From Meghimatium bilineatum (taxonomy: Eukaryota; Mollusca; Gastropoda; Stylommatophora; Philomycidae), in contig CM067311.1 in NCBI GenBank assembly GCA_034231615.1, positions 28,170,699 to 28,234,698 of the forward strand: 64,000 nucleotides of DNA. The letters are read 5' to 3'. Below are positions 45,401-57,614 of this stretch, piece by piece (positions within the stretch are counted from its first letter, which is position 1; each line of letters opens with the position of its first letter). Below the pieces are notes generated by a model. The model had not been told where the DNA came from, made no database searches, and saw only the letters and a list, made by a program, of their open reading frames with translations. The position numbers and the translations under genes were made by a program.

Positions 45401-47040
45401 ATCTACAGCAGAATCTGAACAAATAAGTTGATTGTTACATGTATACAGAGATAAAACTATTATAAAATAGGTTTCCTTTCTAGCGATCTCGCCAGTTGCT
45501 CGCTGCTGCTATTGTCATCCTATAAAATGAGATCAAAAGAAATATATGGAGCTATGAACCAAAACGTTCAGCAAGTAATCAAAAATACAAATTAGATTTA
45601 GAAAATCAACAGAAACATAGATCACCTGTTTAATGTTCATGATATTGTATCACAATTCCGTGTGGCGGCATATTTCCGTTTTCATCATTACAGGTCATCA
45701 TTTGGGTTCATAGCTCGTGGTTCTATTTTTATCAACGTTATTGTAACATAAATCGTACAGCTTCCAACATCTCGCGTTGAATATCGAGATTAACAATAAT
45801 GGATGTCATATAGCTGGAGCTAACTGTGGATAAATGTTATGTAAAAACAATTAGCAAAAACATGGCTTAATTCCAAGATTATGTACACAAAAAGAATACA
45901 TAGTTTTAAAAAGTTAGAATTTTGTTAAAATTCCAATAACTCCATCTTTGTGATTGAATTTTTAGTTTCTTGATTCTGTTTTGACAGCATTTGCGAGGGA
46001 AACGATTAGATCAACATTACTGTCTTTGTTTGATGAGACTTATGTTTTCATCAATTTAGACACAAAAACATGCAGAAATTATACATTTTAAAACAGAATA
46101 TAAAAATAAACAAATTTAGAAAACAGAAATTTTGTGCCTAGTGAGATTTCAAAATGTATGAAACTTAGTTTTGAAATGAACAATATGTCACAGCTAATTA
46201 ACAGAGGTACAGATTAATATTTTAGCGACATACGCAATTGTCTTAATTCCTTTTTGGGTCAAAGATGTTACATAGGGCAGGAACCATTTCTCCCCATGGA
46301 AAGTGCTCGATGCAAGTTGATATAGTTCTTGTGTATTGGGTATGCCAAATATTGAGCATTCCCTATTGATTGCTATGTGTAGTTTCTTTTGGGAGAACCA
46401 CTTTTCTTCAAATTTATTTGCAGAGAAGAATATTCGAGGGAATATTGCCTAGAACATCCGTTTTCATCATTGTCTAAATTTTTGTTATTGAACTGTTGTC
46501 GAAAGTGCAGAAATTGTATTTATAATATGGAGAATTGCTGTTTTGTTGTTTAGAGCTGCTTCATTTGAACAAAAAGCTATAAATATAGATGGATTGTCAT
46601 CGGTTTCTCTTCGATCGATCTGTTGTTGATGTTGGTTAAATTCTTATCCACAAAGTATTTAGTAACACATTAAATGATTCATAATTTATCCCATCTCAGA
46701 AATTTTGGGTCACGTGTCGTCTTGTGTCTCTTTTCTTACATCCGGCCTCTCATGAACTAGACAATTACGCATCTGATCCAGACAGAACTTTTTTTTTTGT
46801 TATATTTATTTTTAATAGTATCATTATTTATACTTTTATATTATACTTCAAATTGTATCATTATTTATACTTTTATATTCTATTTCAAATTGTATGCGTA
46901 TATTGTACTTTTTACATTTAATCACTCATATCTCCATCTTTTGTGCCTCTCTTCGCCTTTATTCGCCTTTGTTGTATTCTTGACATCTCAGTTCCTTGTA
47001 CATAGCTGAATTCTAGTCTCCACTTGATTCTGTAACTCCA
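45401..47040. other. gene-free; short tandem at 46800-46920
   Basis: TATTTATACTTTTATATT plus TTCAAATTGTATCAT is present about three times at 46810-46905. No gene or known element elsewhere. Confidence 0.5.
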
Positions 47041-47100
47041 TTCTGTGTTTGTTTGTCCCTATCCTGATAAAGATCATTTGATCGAAACGTTGATTTTGTG
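47041..47100 (+). mobile_element. solitary PLE-terminal-repeat-like fragment
   Basis: ATCCTGATAAAGATCATTTG followed by ATCGAAACGTTGATTTTGTG is the cleanest version in the window of the motif in the PLE arms: CTGATAA, a GATC-ATTT-GATC stem-loop, then GAAACGTTG. Confidence 0.5.
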
Positions 47101-47389
47101 TATTTTTCTCTGCGTAAAAATGGTATTGACCCTTTCCCCCCATAATTTTCACAAATCATATGGTGTGCATTTTTTTCCTGCAGTTCTCCCGTTCTCTCAG
47201 AAAGCTCGAATAACCACTGGCAGTTGGGTAATAATATACTTTATTTTACCGGGAATTTCTCAATTAAATACCGTTCACTGGTTACCCTCGTCAATAGAAT
47301 CACGTTTCACTGGTGTGCACATCCAGTTAACTAGACCAGCAATGCATTTTGATCACGTCTGTGAAGTGTAATGTCTTTAAAAAAAATTA

Positions 47390-47590
47390 TGGGAGACTGT
47401 GTGATTCAATCAAGTTTGTGTCTTGAGGTAATGTGATTCAAGTTTGTGTGGGAGAGTAATGTGATTCAAGTTTGTGTGAGACAGTAATGCGATTCAAGTT
47501 TGTGTGTGAGTAATGTGATTCAACTTTGTGTGTGAATAATGTGTTTCACGTTTGTGTAAGATAGTAATGTAAGCACAGTAAGTTTGAGAC
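47390..47590. repeat. degenerate ~30-bp tandem repeat
   Basis: Five to six units with AATGTGATTCAAGTTTGTGT followed by variable GAGA-rich text. Confidence 0.8.
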
Positions 47591-47689
47591 ATTAATGCGA
47601 TTTCGTCAGGAACATGTACTTACCGCTGACCGCATACGAAATGATTGTAGGCCATAACATCTGCCTACCAAACCAACTCCCCATGCACT

Positions 47690-48165
47690 ATAAACTCCTA
47701 CTATATTACACACATATATAGTGAGATTTCTTCACTATAAAACTCCTACTATATTACACACATATATAGTGAGATTTTCTTTACTATAAAACTCCTACTA
47801 TATTACACACATATATAGTGAGATTTTCTTCACTATAAAACTCCTACTATATTACACACATATATAGTGAGATTTTCTTCACTATAAAACTCCTACTATA
47901 TTACATATATAGTGAGATTTTCTTTACTATAAAACTCCTACTATATTACATATATAGTGAGATTTTCTTTACTATAAAACTCCTACTATATTACATATAT
48001 AGTGAGATTTTCTTTACTATAAAACTCCTACTATATTACATATATAGTGATATTTACTTTACTATAAAACTCCTACTATATTACACACATATATAGTGAT
48101 ATTTTCTTCACTATAAAACTCCTACTATATTACACACATATATAATGAGATTCTCCTCTTCTAAA
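47690..48165. repeat. 43/49-bp tandem repeat
   Basis: Ten units with CTATAAAACTCCTACTATAT, ATATATAGTGAGATTTTCTT. Two length forms differ by the presence of CACACA after TATTA; the short ones are clustered in the middle (47880-48060). Confidence 0.95.
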
Positions 48166-48464
48166 ACATCAACAATACATATTCCATACAAATATATTTT
48201 ACACCCCTAACTGAGTAGGATACTTCTTCTCAAAGTACTCTGCAACGATGAAAGTTGTGGTCTATAAAAATTGCATGAATAATACAGAATGCAAGAGCTT
48301 AATTGCTCTTAATTCCAGAGATCAAAATAAGCCAGCCACTCGGGATATATTTCTAGAATGTTGCCCTGCTGTCACTGTGTAATGCTATCACATGCTACGT
48401 TGTATAATGTATTCCCAATGATAAACAATTCGTTGTTGTTAACATTTATATTCTATAGACTTTC

Positions 48465-49865
48465 AATTATCATACATGGGATATCATGCTAGTTCGGGGA
48501 TAGTGTTGAAGTTTGACAATCATACATGGGATATCATGCTAGTGCGAGGATAGTGTTGAAGCTTGACAATCATACATGGGATAGATATCATGCTAGTTCG
48601 GGGATAGTGTTGAAGCTTGACAATCATACATGGGATATCATGCTAGTTCGGGGGTAGTGTTGAAGCTTGACAATCATACATGGGATATCATGCTAGTTCA
48701 GGGATAGTGTTGAAGCTTGACAATCATACATGGGATATCATGCTAGTTCGGGGGTAGTGTTGAAGCTTGACAATCATACATGGGATATCATGCTAGTTCG
48801 GGGGTAGTGTTGAAGCTTGACAATCATACATGGGATATCATGCTAGTTCGGGGATAGTGTTGAAGCTTGACAATCATACATGGGATATCATGCTAGTTCG
48901 GGGGTAGTGTTGAAGCTTGACAATCATTCATGGGATATCATGCTAGTTCGGGGATAGTGTTGAAGCTTGACAATCATACATGGGATATCATGCTACTTCG
49001 GGGATAGTGTTGAAGCTTGACATCATACATGGGATATCATGCTAGTTCGGGGATAGTGTTGAAGCTTGACCATCATACATGGGATATCATGCTAGTTCGG
49101 GGATAGTGTTGAAGCTTGAAATCATACGTGGGATATCATACTAGTTCGGGGGTAGTGTTGAAGCTTGACCATCATACATGGGATATCATGCTAGTTCGGG
49201 GATAGTGTTGAAGCTTGACCATCATACATGGGATATCATGCTAGTTCGGGGAAAGTGTTGAAGCGTAACCATCATACATGGGATATCATGCTAGTTCGGG
49301 GATAGTGTTAAAGATTGACTATCATATATGGGATATCATGCTAGATCGGGGATCATACTGAAGCGTGACCATCATACATGGGATACCATGCTAATACGTG
49401 GATAGTGTTGAAGCTTGACCATCATACATGGGATATCCTGTTAGTTCGGGGCTAGTGTTGAAGGGTAACCATCATACATGGGATATCCTGCTAGTTGGGG
49501 GGTAGTGTTGAAGCTTGACCATCATACATGAGATATCATGCTAGTTCGCGGGTCGTACTCTCGCGTGACCATCATTCATGGGATATCATGCTAGTTCGCG
49601 GGTCGTACTCTCTCGTGACCATCATACATGGGTTATCCTGCTAGTTCGGGGTCGTATTGAAGCGTCACCATCATACATGGGATATCCTGCTAGTTCGGGG
49701 ATAGTGTTGAAGCTTGACCATTATACATTGGATATCCTGCTAGTTCGAGAGTCGTATTGAAGCGTGACCATCATACATGGGATATCCTGCTAGTTCGTTG
49801 GTCGTATCTCGCGTGACCATCATACATTGGATATCCTGCTAGTTCGGGGTCGTATTGAAATTTAA
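48465..49865. repeat. 50-bp satellite, ~28 units
   Basis: CATACATGGGATATCATGCT, AGTTCGGGGATAGTGTTGAA, GCTTGACAAT. The left two thirds are nearly identical; from about 49300 the units diverge and use TCGTA-x-T and GCGTGACCAT variants, suggesting recent amplification from the left. Confidence 0.95.
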
Positions 49866-51119
49866 CGATCAGCTTCATATGACCTGTTATCTAATTAGAA
49901 AACAGCCCCCTAGAATGATTCATTTCACTTTTCCAGTGATTTTATTTGATTATTGATGATAAGTATAAATAAAGAGATCAATAATAAAACATTGGAAAAA
50001 TCAAAAGTCCTTTTAGAAGACTGTTTTCTAATCAGCCATCCGTTTTCAGTGTCTTATATTGTGCATTATCTTGTTTATCAATTAACCAGACGTTTTCATT
50101 GTCTTATATTGTCCATGCTCTTGTTTGACTCATAAACATCGAGATATACAGAAGGGCAAAATATCTCCACGCATCACTATCCTCTACCATCAAGATGAGT
50201 TTGGAAACTTCACACACTGTTCAGTGTGTGTAAATATCAGCCATGTCTTGTTTTGGCCACCTCGCCGTTTTCCGCCGTCCACCGTACCTTGAAGAACATC
50301 CTTGGTCATCGAGAAATGTCTCATTACGTGCTATTTCATTGTGTGAGTTTCGGAGAGGAGTTGAACACCACCGTATTAAAACAAGCCTCACTGAACTCAA
50401 ATTTTGAGACATAATTGAAAACACCCGACTGAAACAGTATCATAGACATATTTGAACCCAGAGATGCCAAGGAAGGGATTTTTGTTACTAAATTATTTAT
50501 ACAGTATTTGAATTGGAGAGGGTTATCCTTAAGGATCTGATGTGTACACAATACACAACATTTTAGACTTTTCTAGAAAGGTGATTACGGTAAAGATAAT
50601 AGGAGTTATGAATCAGCGTTGTAGAACAAATTGTTCCTATAAGTTATTAGCTGCTTAGTCAGTGGTTGACCAGAAACACATGGCTAGCGTCGCATACCGC
50701 ACTATCTCAGTAACAATGGCGTAATCTCTCGACATTCTGAGAGCATGAGCCCTGGTACCTACTTCCTGGTAGCTTGGTGAATCACGGGAGTAATTTGTAT
50801 TTCAAACCACGAATAAAGAGTGGATTTTATACTCAGATTTGCTGGAATCAGGGCGTGTGACTTAACACTACAATACCGCGGCTACCTGACGCCAACCGAA
50901 AATGGTGTACTGTTTATTGCTTTTATGAAAGTTATATTTTCTGTTTGTTTCATTATTTTATTATTTCTATTGTTTTCATTTCCGAGCTGTCCATGGTGTC
51001 AGCTTTTCTGATGACGAGTGATTAAGGGAGGGGGCTAAGGTTTGAGAAGGAGCACCAACATATCACCTCATTACATACTCACTTAGCATATCAAAACATG
51101 ACAATTAGGACTTGGAACT
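49866..51119. other. no gene recognised
   Basis: A ~50-bp direct duplication with GTCTTATATTGTGCATTATC / GTCTTATATTGTCCATGCTC is seen at 50050-50125. Several short frames have no recognisable domain. Confidence 0.4.
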
Positions 51120-51620
51120 AAGTGTCCTTTCTTTAGCCCTTTAACGTTTTCTTCATTTATTTATTTACTTCTCCTTCTTATGTCCTTTCTTTAGCCCCTT
51201 CACGTTTTCTTCATCTTTCTTTATCTACTTCCCCTTCACGTTTTCTTCATCTTTCTTTATCTACTTCTCCTTCACGTTTTCTTCATCTTTCTTTATCTAC
51301 TTCTCCTTCACGTTTTCTTCATCTTTCTTTATCTACTTCTCCTTCTTATGTCCTTTCCGTAGCCGTTTCACGTTTTCTTCATCTTTCTTTATCTACTTCC
51401 CCTTCACGTTTTCTTCATCTTTCTTTATCTACTTCTCCTTCACGTTTTCTTCATCTTTCTTTATCTACTTCTCCTTCACGTTTTCTTCATCTTTCTTCAT
51501 CTACTTCTCCTTCTTATGTCCTTTCCGTAGCCGTTTCACGTTTTCTTCATCTTTCTTTAGCTACTTCTTCTTCTGTGTCGTTTATTTAAATCCTTCACTT
51601 TGTCTTCATCTTTCTTCTTT
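51120..51620. repeat. 36-bp pyrimidine-rich array with higher-order blocks
   Basis: Units TTCACGTTTTCTTCATCTTT plus CTTTATCTACTTCTCC. A block starting TTATGTCCTTTCCGTAGCCG is inserted every three or four units (about 51350, 51510), giving a ~160-bp higher-order period. Confidence 0.9.
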
Positions 51621-51629
51621 AGCAACTTT

Positions 51630-51885
51630 TTCTTCTGTGTCCTTTTGTTAACTACTTCAGATTATCTGCAGTCGAACGGACAATGTAATGTAATGTGTAC
51701 AGATTTTTCATTGGCTGAGATATCTGTGCCTTTCGGCCCGACAAATCCGATTATAGCATCACTTTTGAGTTAATCTAACCTTCCTGCGATGGGCCATTCA
51801 CTTCCAACACCCAAAACGTCATGCGTCGCTTCCTACTACATGCATGACATAGCATCGATATCAATTTTTTTACTCCATTTTCTTG
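51630..51885 (-). mobile_element. S1 SINE-like retroposon, diverged
   Basis: TGGCTGAGATATCTGTGCCT, TTCGGCCCGACAAATCCGAT, GATGGGCCATTCACTTCCAA and CATGCATGACATAGCATCG follow the S1 order. The tail region is degenerate. Confidence 0.6.
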
Positions 51886-52499
51886 TCGTGGAAACAAACA
51901 AACGAAAATTTGCTTCTATCTACTTGTAAAAATAACCACACCACCCACTTTAATCCCGAATTGATTTTTTATTAGATGACAAATTAAACAGCTACATGTT
52001 CCCGTTGCAGGATGCCATGTTCACGATACATCAACCAGCGGAGATAAATGGAAGTCTCCATCCCATGAGAACAATTTGCTTTTGTATTTCTCGTGTTATG
52101 CACTTTGTAATTCATCTTGCTCGTACATAATAAATGTGTATTTGTTCACATATATAGATACGACATTATAGATGTGGCGTGGTCAGACTTGACGATGTAT
52201 TGTTTTCTCCTGCACATTTCCCATGAGAGATTCCATCTGTTCAGTTACCCAAAGTATGATATTGCCAAAGTTTGACAAAATACAGGAAGAACACAATATA
52301 TTTATTTGTACTAAGTTTTATAAAAATGTAGGGACATCAGTGTTTCCATAAGTTTGACCATTTAAGCAGTCTAACAATGGAAGTATTTGCCGTAACCGCA
52401 GGCACTTAAGTGGCTAGAATATCAAGTCTATTCCCATACGTGCTTACTAAGTGACTCAATGAATATGATTCAGAAAGTCAAAACAAGTTATGCACGTAA
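51886..52499. other. no recognised feature
   Basis: No supportable gene or repeat. Confidence 0.4.
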
Positions 52500-52915
52500 G
52501 GGATAGGTGGAGTCTTTAGAGAGAGCTCGAATGCGGGCATCACTAGAAAACTCATGGGTATCTTTGTCCTCGGACACGCGGGTGTGGAGAGAAACGAAAG
52601 GACGACCTATCTTCGCCACCATAATAAATGGTCAATCTATGGACCGAGCAGACATACTTAGTACTCTTCTTGAGTCCTATGGTCATATGACTTTGAGATA
52701 AATTAGCCTGAGTCAATATTGAGAATGCGAATTGGGAGTGATAATAGGCATTTCCCGTAGAGATAACACATATACCAAAAAGAGCAGTTAACCAACATGG
52801 AACCGGAACCATCAGCCATTATAATCTGAGAGATTTACTGAAGTTGAGATCTGAGCACCTATTGACATGTCCGGTGTGCGAAGAGGATAATCAACATATC
52901 TAATACCTAATACCT
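52500..52915 (+). mobile_element. LINE-C-like fragment: end of RNase H and Cys motif
   Basis: One frame gives GHAGVERNERTT (RNase H, G-H-x-G-V-x-x-N-E), a second NGQSMDRADILSTLLES, a third RDLLKLRSEHLLTCPVCEED followed by NQHI. The RNase H end followed by CPVCxEDxxHI fits the C-terminus of RNase H-bearing LINEs. It may be a different lineage from 2885-3800 because the NGQSMDRADIL linker is absent there. Confidence 0.65.
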
Positions 52916-53009
52916 TGACCATTTTAAAATTTTACTAATTACACAAAATGACAAAATGCCATTATTGTATTTTATCATATTGAAAATGTATCACATTTTA
53001 TATGTATTT
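52916..53009. other. no recognised feature
   Basis: Short AT-rich spacer. Confidence 0.4.
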
Positions 53010-53170
53010 TGTTGTTATTTCTCACACTCCCACTGGATCTCTCTTGTAGCAGTACAATAGTCATACTAGATTTTCAACAGGATGTAGTCCAGGAAACGGA
53101 ATTGCGTTGTATCGTCGTTTTATTTCCGTCAATGGCACGAGACAATCAACTTCGGCTCGATAACTAATAT
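53010..53170 (-). mobile_element. S1b SINE-like retroposon
   Basis: CACACTCCCACTGGATCTCT, GATTTTCAACAGGATGTAGT, CCAGGAAACGGAATTGCGTT, TTTTATTTCCGTCAATGGCA and ACAATCAACTTCGGC, as in 16184-16345. Confidence 0.65.
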
Positions 53171-54514
53171 GTTCAATATTTTTCCCCTGTCACTGAACAG
53201 TGGACGTATGTTCCCGTCGATAGTAGGCCAGCCGTACGAGAGAACTGGCTCACGTAGTGTACACTGAATATCAATCAGAAAAATAACCACTGTCAAGTAT
53301 GAATTACATTTTCGCAGCTATAGGTATCGCTATGGACATTGCCCCAGACGTCTACTTTTATTGTTTGAATTGATGAAAATGGAGTCGCTTAGATAGAAAT
53401 ATTTATCTTTCAATATGAAAACACAAAAAACATATTACAACTTAATTTCATGATTACTGAAAATACTCAGGAGAACACATATAATTAAAGTTTTTGCTGT
53501 AAAACATATATCAATGACACAATATATAACACAAGACAAGTAATGAACGTGTTATGATATGTTCTTGATAGTCTTTTTTGGTAAGAACGTCGATTTGTAT
53601 GTATTTTCATATTTGATTCCATTGATTAACAATACTTCATTTCCCTATTATTAATTGTGGACTGTTGGATTACAGTTGTGCTGCAGTTGTTACCTAAACT
53701 ATTATCAACTCAGTCTCCTACACAAATTTATTAGAACCACCACTTTTAATTACATTTCATTGAATTCAGGTACATTTTAATGTTTTTACCAGGTTTTGTT
53801 CACAATTTATGTTTGACAATTTTTCAAGTATATTTACCTAATATTTGGATGTTAATAGGTTGAACCGCATGGCAACCCTGATATGCAAGGACTACAGTTT
53901 GTTATTGCCGATATAATTGGAATAATGCACCTAGAATTATTTTTTTTATTCATCTACGTTTGTTCTTATGCTCTTAACGATTGGCAGTATGCATACTTGC
54001 GCCCTGAATATGTTGTGTCGTATTTTTAGTTTTACTGAGTTATATGCGCCTTTAGGATCGCGGAGAACACAAATTAATTAGGGATTGAGATCACGTGTTC
54101 ATATATGCACATTGTTACTCGTTGATTTTCCGAACATGTCTCACAGAACTGATTTAGCACTAGAAATTTACCCAAAAAGACAGGTATTAACCATCCAACT
54201 TAATGAAGAGTTTTCAAAAGAAATAAAGTTAATAAAAGTTCTGATGAAAATGAAGGTATTACGCACTAAAATATATGTATGGCTTTTAAAAAAAAAAATT
54301 CTTTTAGGCAGAACCTCTCCCCTCCCCTTACGTTACTGAAGACTTATCCACGTCCCTGAATCGCATTGTGTATATATTGGCATCAGCGAACAAGAAATGG
54401 ATGAAAGTGGGGCTATTGCATACTCACTTTCATTCGACCTAGGCATTCAACTTGTAACTTTTAAATTTAATTGGCTTCCATGTTAAAGGTATTAATTATG
54501 CTCGCATTAAACTC
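53171..54514. other. no gene recognised
   Basis: A frame at 54085-54339 (+) encodes 84 residues with no family I recognise and a low-complexity Lys-rich end. I do not call it a gene. No repeats seen. Confidence 0.4.
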
Positions 54515-54870
54515 AGTATGAACCAGAATCAAACATGGCAAAGTGTGTGAGTGAGACAATATGAACCAGAATCAAACATGGCAAAGTGTGTGAGTGAGAC
54601 AATATGAACCAGAATCAAACATGGCAAAGTGTGTGAGTGAGACAATATGAACCAGAATCAAACATGGCAAAGTGTGTGAGTGAGACAATATGAACCAGAA
54701 TCAAACATGGCAAAGTGTGTGAGTGAGACAATATGAACCAGAATCAAACATGGCAAAGTGTGTGAGTGAGACAATATGAACCAGAATCAAACATGGCAAA
54801 GTGTGTGAGTGAGACAATATGAACCAGAATCAAACATGGCAAAGTGTGAGTGAGACAGTAATATGACATT
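54515..54870. repeat. 43-bp tandem repeat, eight near-identical copies
   Basis: CAATATGAACCAGAATCAAA, CATGGCAAAGTGTGTGAGTG, AGA. Copies are essentially identical, with only the last losing a GTGT step, so the array is young. Confidence 0.95.
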
Positions 54871-55004
54871 AATGGTGTATACATTCCTTGTGAGTAAATT
54901 ATTTCGTATGTGTTCATCAAGGAGGAAATGTGAACACAATCCGAGCACTAACTGGAAGTTCTGTAATAATTCTAATGAAGAATATCAGGCAATCAAAGTT
55001 GTAA

Positions 55005-55485
55005 CTCCAAACTTGGTCCACGGTTTGTGGTATTTCTGACACATGCAAGATCAGAACTCTAATCTTAGTCCATAGTTTGTGGTATTTCTGACACATGCAA
55101 GATCAGAACTCTAATCTTAGTCCACAGTTTGTGGTATTTCTGACACATACAAGATTAGAACTCCAAACTTAGTCCACAGTTTGTGGTATTTCTGACACAT
55201 GCACGATCATAACTCTAATCTTAGTCCATAGTTTGTGGTATTTGTGACACATACAAGATCAGAATTCTAATCTTAGTCCACAGTTTGTGGTATTTCTGAC
55301 ACATGCAAGACCAGAACTCTAATTTTGATCCACAGTTTGTGGTATTTCTGACATATGCAAGATAAGAACTCTAATCTTAGTCCACAGTTTAAGCTTTTAG
55401 TATTTCTGACACATACAAGATCAGAACTTCAAACTTAGTCCACAGATTGTGATATTTGTGACACATGCAAGATCAGTATTCCAAA
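55005..55485. repeat. 52-bp tandem repeat, nine copies
   Basis: CTCTAATCTTAGTCCACAGT, TTGTGGTATTTCTGACACAT, GCAAGATCAGAA, with scattered substitutions. An AACTCCAAACTTAGTCC variant alternates. Confidence 0.95.
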
Positions 55486-55689
55486 CGCTCCGGTTTGAAA
55501 AACTAAGAGACTTAAAACATTACTGACTCAACTGTGTAACCAGCATAAGATATCTTGTAGTAGATACCATCTCATTGTGGAATACCAGAAAATGAGAGAG
55601 TAGATGAACCGATTAAGGAGTGTGCCACCGACGATCAATCAGATGTACTTGCGTATCAGAAAAAACAACAACAAATGATTAAATCAATC

Positions 55690-55852
55690 ATCGTAATCAT
55701 CAAGTGCCGTCTCCGCAACGAAGGTTGGCTGCAGCAGTCCTCCAACATCCCCTGTCTCTTGTCTTGGTGGTACACTCTGCTTGACTGTAACCTGACCATC
55801 TTGTGATGTTACTCTCCCACTTGTATCTCTGCCTACCTCTTGCTTAAATCAA
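55690..55852 (-). mobile_element. LINE-A 3' fragment
   Basis: CATCAAGTGCCGTCTCCGCA, ACGAAGGTTGGCTGCAGCAG, TGTCTCTTGTCTTGGTGGTA, CACTTGTATCTCTGCCTACC match 29320-29465 closely, so this is a short recent-looking 3' end. Confidence 0.8.
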
Positions 55853-55894
55853 TCAGAAAACCACAAACACCAACACAATATGAGTACCAAATTA

Positions 55895-56165
55895 TGAACA
55901 AGTTATAGAACAAGATATAGGAACAAGTTGCAATTCTACGCTTCAAGACTGGACACAACCGACTTAGTCGTCACATGTACACACAATTCCTGACTGACAG
56001 CACATCGACGTGTACATGTGGTCAGACACCGCATACTTCAGGACATACACTTCACGCATGTCTTTAATGTGAGATATTGAGATAGCATACTGCTCAATAG
56101 AAACAACAATAGAATCAAATCTCCACGGACTCCTGTTTGAGCAACAAAAGTCCGAGAAGTAGACT
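55895..56165 (+). mobile_element. LINE-C 3' coding fragment
   Basis: The plus strand reads AILRFKTGHNRLSRHMYTQF, LTDSTSTCTCGQTPHTSGHT then LHAC. LRFKTGHNRLSRH parallels FRLRTGHNKLNSH at 3118-3390, followed by the CxCGQ..H..H..C motif. It ends in ETTIESNLHGLLF-like text. Confidence 0.75.
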
Positions 56166-56472
56166 AAGGAGAATAAATTGTAGATGTAGTCATATTTTAA
56201 GCAAACTATATAATAATAGTTTTTACTAGGTTATAAGCTTTCCGCTTAATCAGGAGAATTTCACATTTCTGACACATTTCAGAATCAAGCGAGTTGGAAA
56301 ATATTTCCGCTGAATATAAATTTCCATTTAACAGATGGTCTGCTTAAGACATATTTTAATGTACTATATGAGTTTGTGTTTTCCGTTACGTGTATGCAGT
56401 TTTAACGTAGTTCCGTCTATTTTAGAATATGATTTACTTTATTATTTTCTCATGCATATTTCTTTTGTTATG

Positions 56473-57055
56473 TTATGTTCCTCCAGGGCCATAGGCGACG
56501 TATAGGGCAGAAATCATAGCTTTCCATTTCTGTCTTTGTGTTGCCAGGTCTTTCAATTGTTGCGTGTTGTTTAGGTTCATTGACATGCCTTCTCTATTAA
56601 TGGTTCTTCGTAGAGTTTTTCTAGGTCTCCCTCTTCTTCTTACTCCAGGTGGCACCCAATATAGTGACTGTTGGGGAATTCTTAGGCTGTTCATTCTGAG
56701 AATATGGCCGATGTAAGTCCAACGCCTGTGTCTAATGAAGGAAGATATATAGGTTTGTTTGCTTTCCTCTCTTATAGTAGTGTTAGATTTAAAGTCACTC
56801 CACTTAACATTCAGAATGGTACGTAGGCATTTGTTTTCAAAGGAGTTGCGTCTCTTATCTGTGGCTTTTGTGGCTTTCCAACTTTCGCTTCCATATGATA
56901 GAATAGGGATGATGTTGGAGTTAAACAACCTGAGTTTTGTAGTGTTTCTTAGTGTGTTTGACGTCCAGATGTTACGTAGTTTATTAAAAGCACCCGCTGC
57001 AAGGGCAATACGGTGTAAAATTTCTTTTGATGAGTCTCCATCCAATGCTAGATTT
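56473..57055 (-). mobile_element. LINE-F, C-terminal coding region
   Basis: One intact minus-strand frame of 190 codons from 57045: SKEILHRIALAAGAFNKLRN, IWTSNTLRNTTKLRLFNSNI, IPILSYGSESWKATK, FENKCLRTILNVKWSDF, RHRRWTYIGHILRMNSLRIP, LYWVPPGVRRRGRPRKTLRR, ending WKAMISALYVAYGPGGT. The series ILSYGSESW, RWTYIGHILRM and RRRGRPRKTLRR is the standard post-RT region of a LINE polyprotein, distinct from groups A to E. The 3' end is an ACATAACATAACAAAAG tail. The RT is absent (5' truncation). The long clean frame suggests a younger insertion. Confidence 0.8.
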
Positions 57056-57614
57056 GTGCCTATAACGAGTATAAATATTTTAGTTTTACAATAACATAGA
57101 CTTCTAAAATACTCAAAAAATAGAGCAGAATATAATATTTGCTTCAGGAAATGAGGGAGAAAATGAAACTAATCGGGCAAGCCAAAATGCAAGTAAATCT
57201 TTCATATTACTGTTTTATATTAATAATATTTTTAAAAGTTTACAAGTTACTGAGGATTGCTCGCATTGTTCTCTGGTTTTTTTTCATGTGTACACCGTCT
57301 GTTTCAACGAAGCGGGATTCGTCTGTTCAGAGTACCACTCATAGAACGGTAACTCCGTAGCTTCAAGCGATAACCGACCGAAATCTAGGGAAAAATTTAG
57401 ATGTAAAACAAGACGCCACAAGCCGGATAGTTCTTGCTCCCTGTTAACAACGTCCGTCTTACATAACATACAATTCGGAGTAGGGGGTTTCCTAGAGTCT
57501 GCAATCTTTCCTTGAAACAAATCTCTAAGTCCGTCTCGCATAACACGAAATGGGGGGAGGGGGGGAAGAGAAATTAAAAAAACTTCCTAGAATCTGCAAA
57601 TATTCAGTTGCTGT
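57056..57614. other. unrecognised; dispersed repeat at 57300-57385
   Basis: Shares its AGAGTACCAC...GTAGCTTCAAGCGATAA phrase with 7060-7165. A minus-strand frame (57541-57287) spans it without a recognisable domain. Confidence 0.4.

Noticed and set aside
50221..50551. overlapping 60-70 codon frames on both strands as a host exon
   Set aside because: No family recognised, no consensus splice sites at sensible positions, and both strands are equally open.
54085..54339. 84-codon plus-strand frame
   Set aside because: No recognisable domain, and its Lys-rich end is a poly-A tract; not enough to call a gene.
54515..54870. CRISPR-like array of identical 43-mers
   Set aside because: The copies are head to tail with no unique spacers, and the host is a eukaryote; it is a minisatellite.
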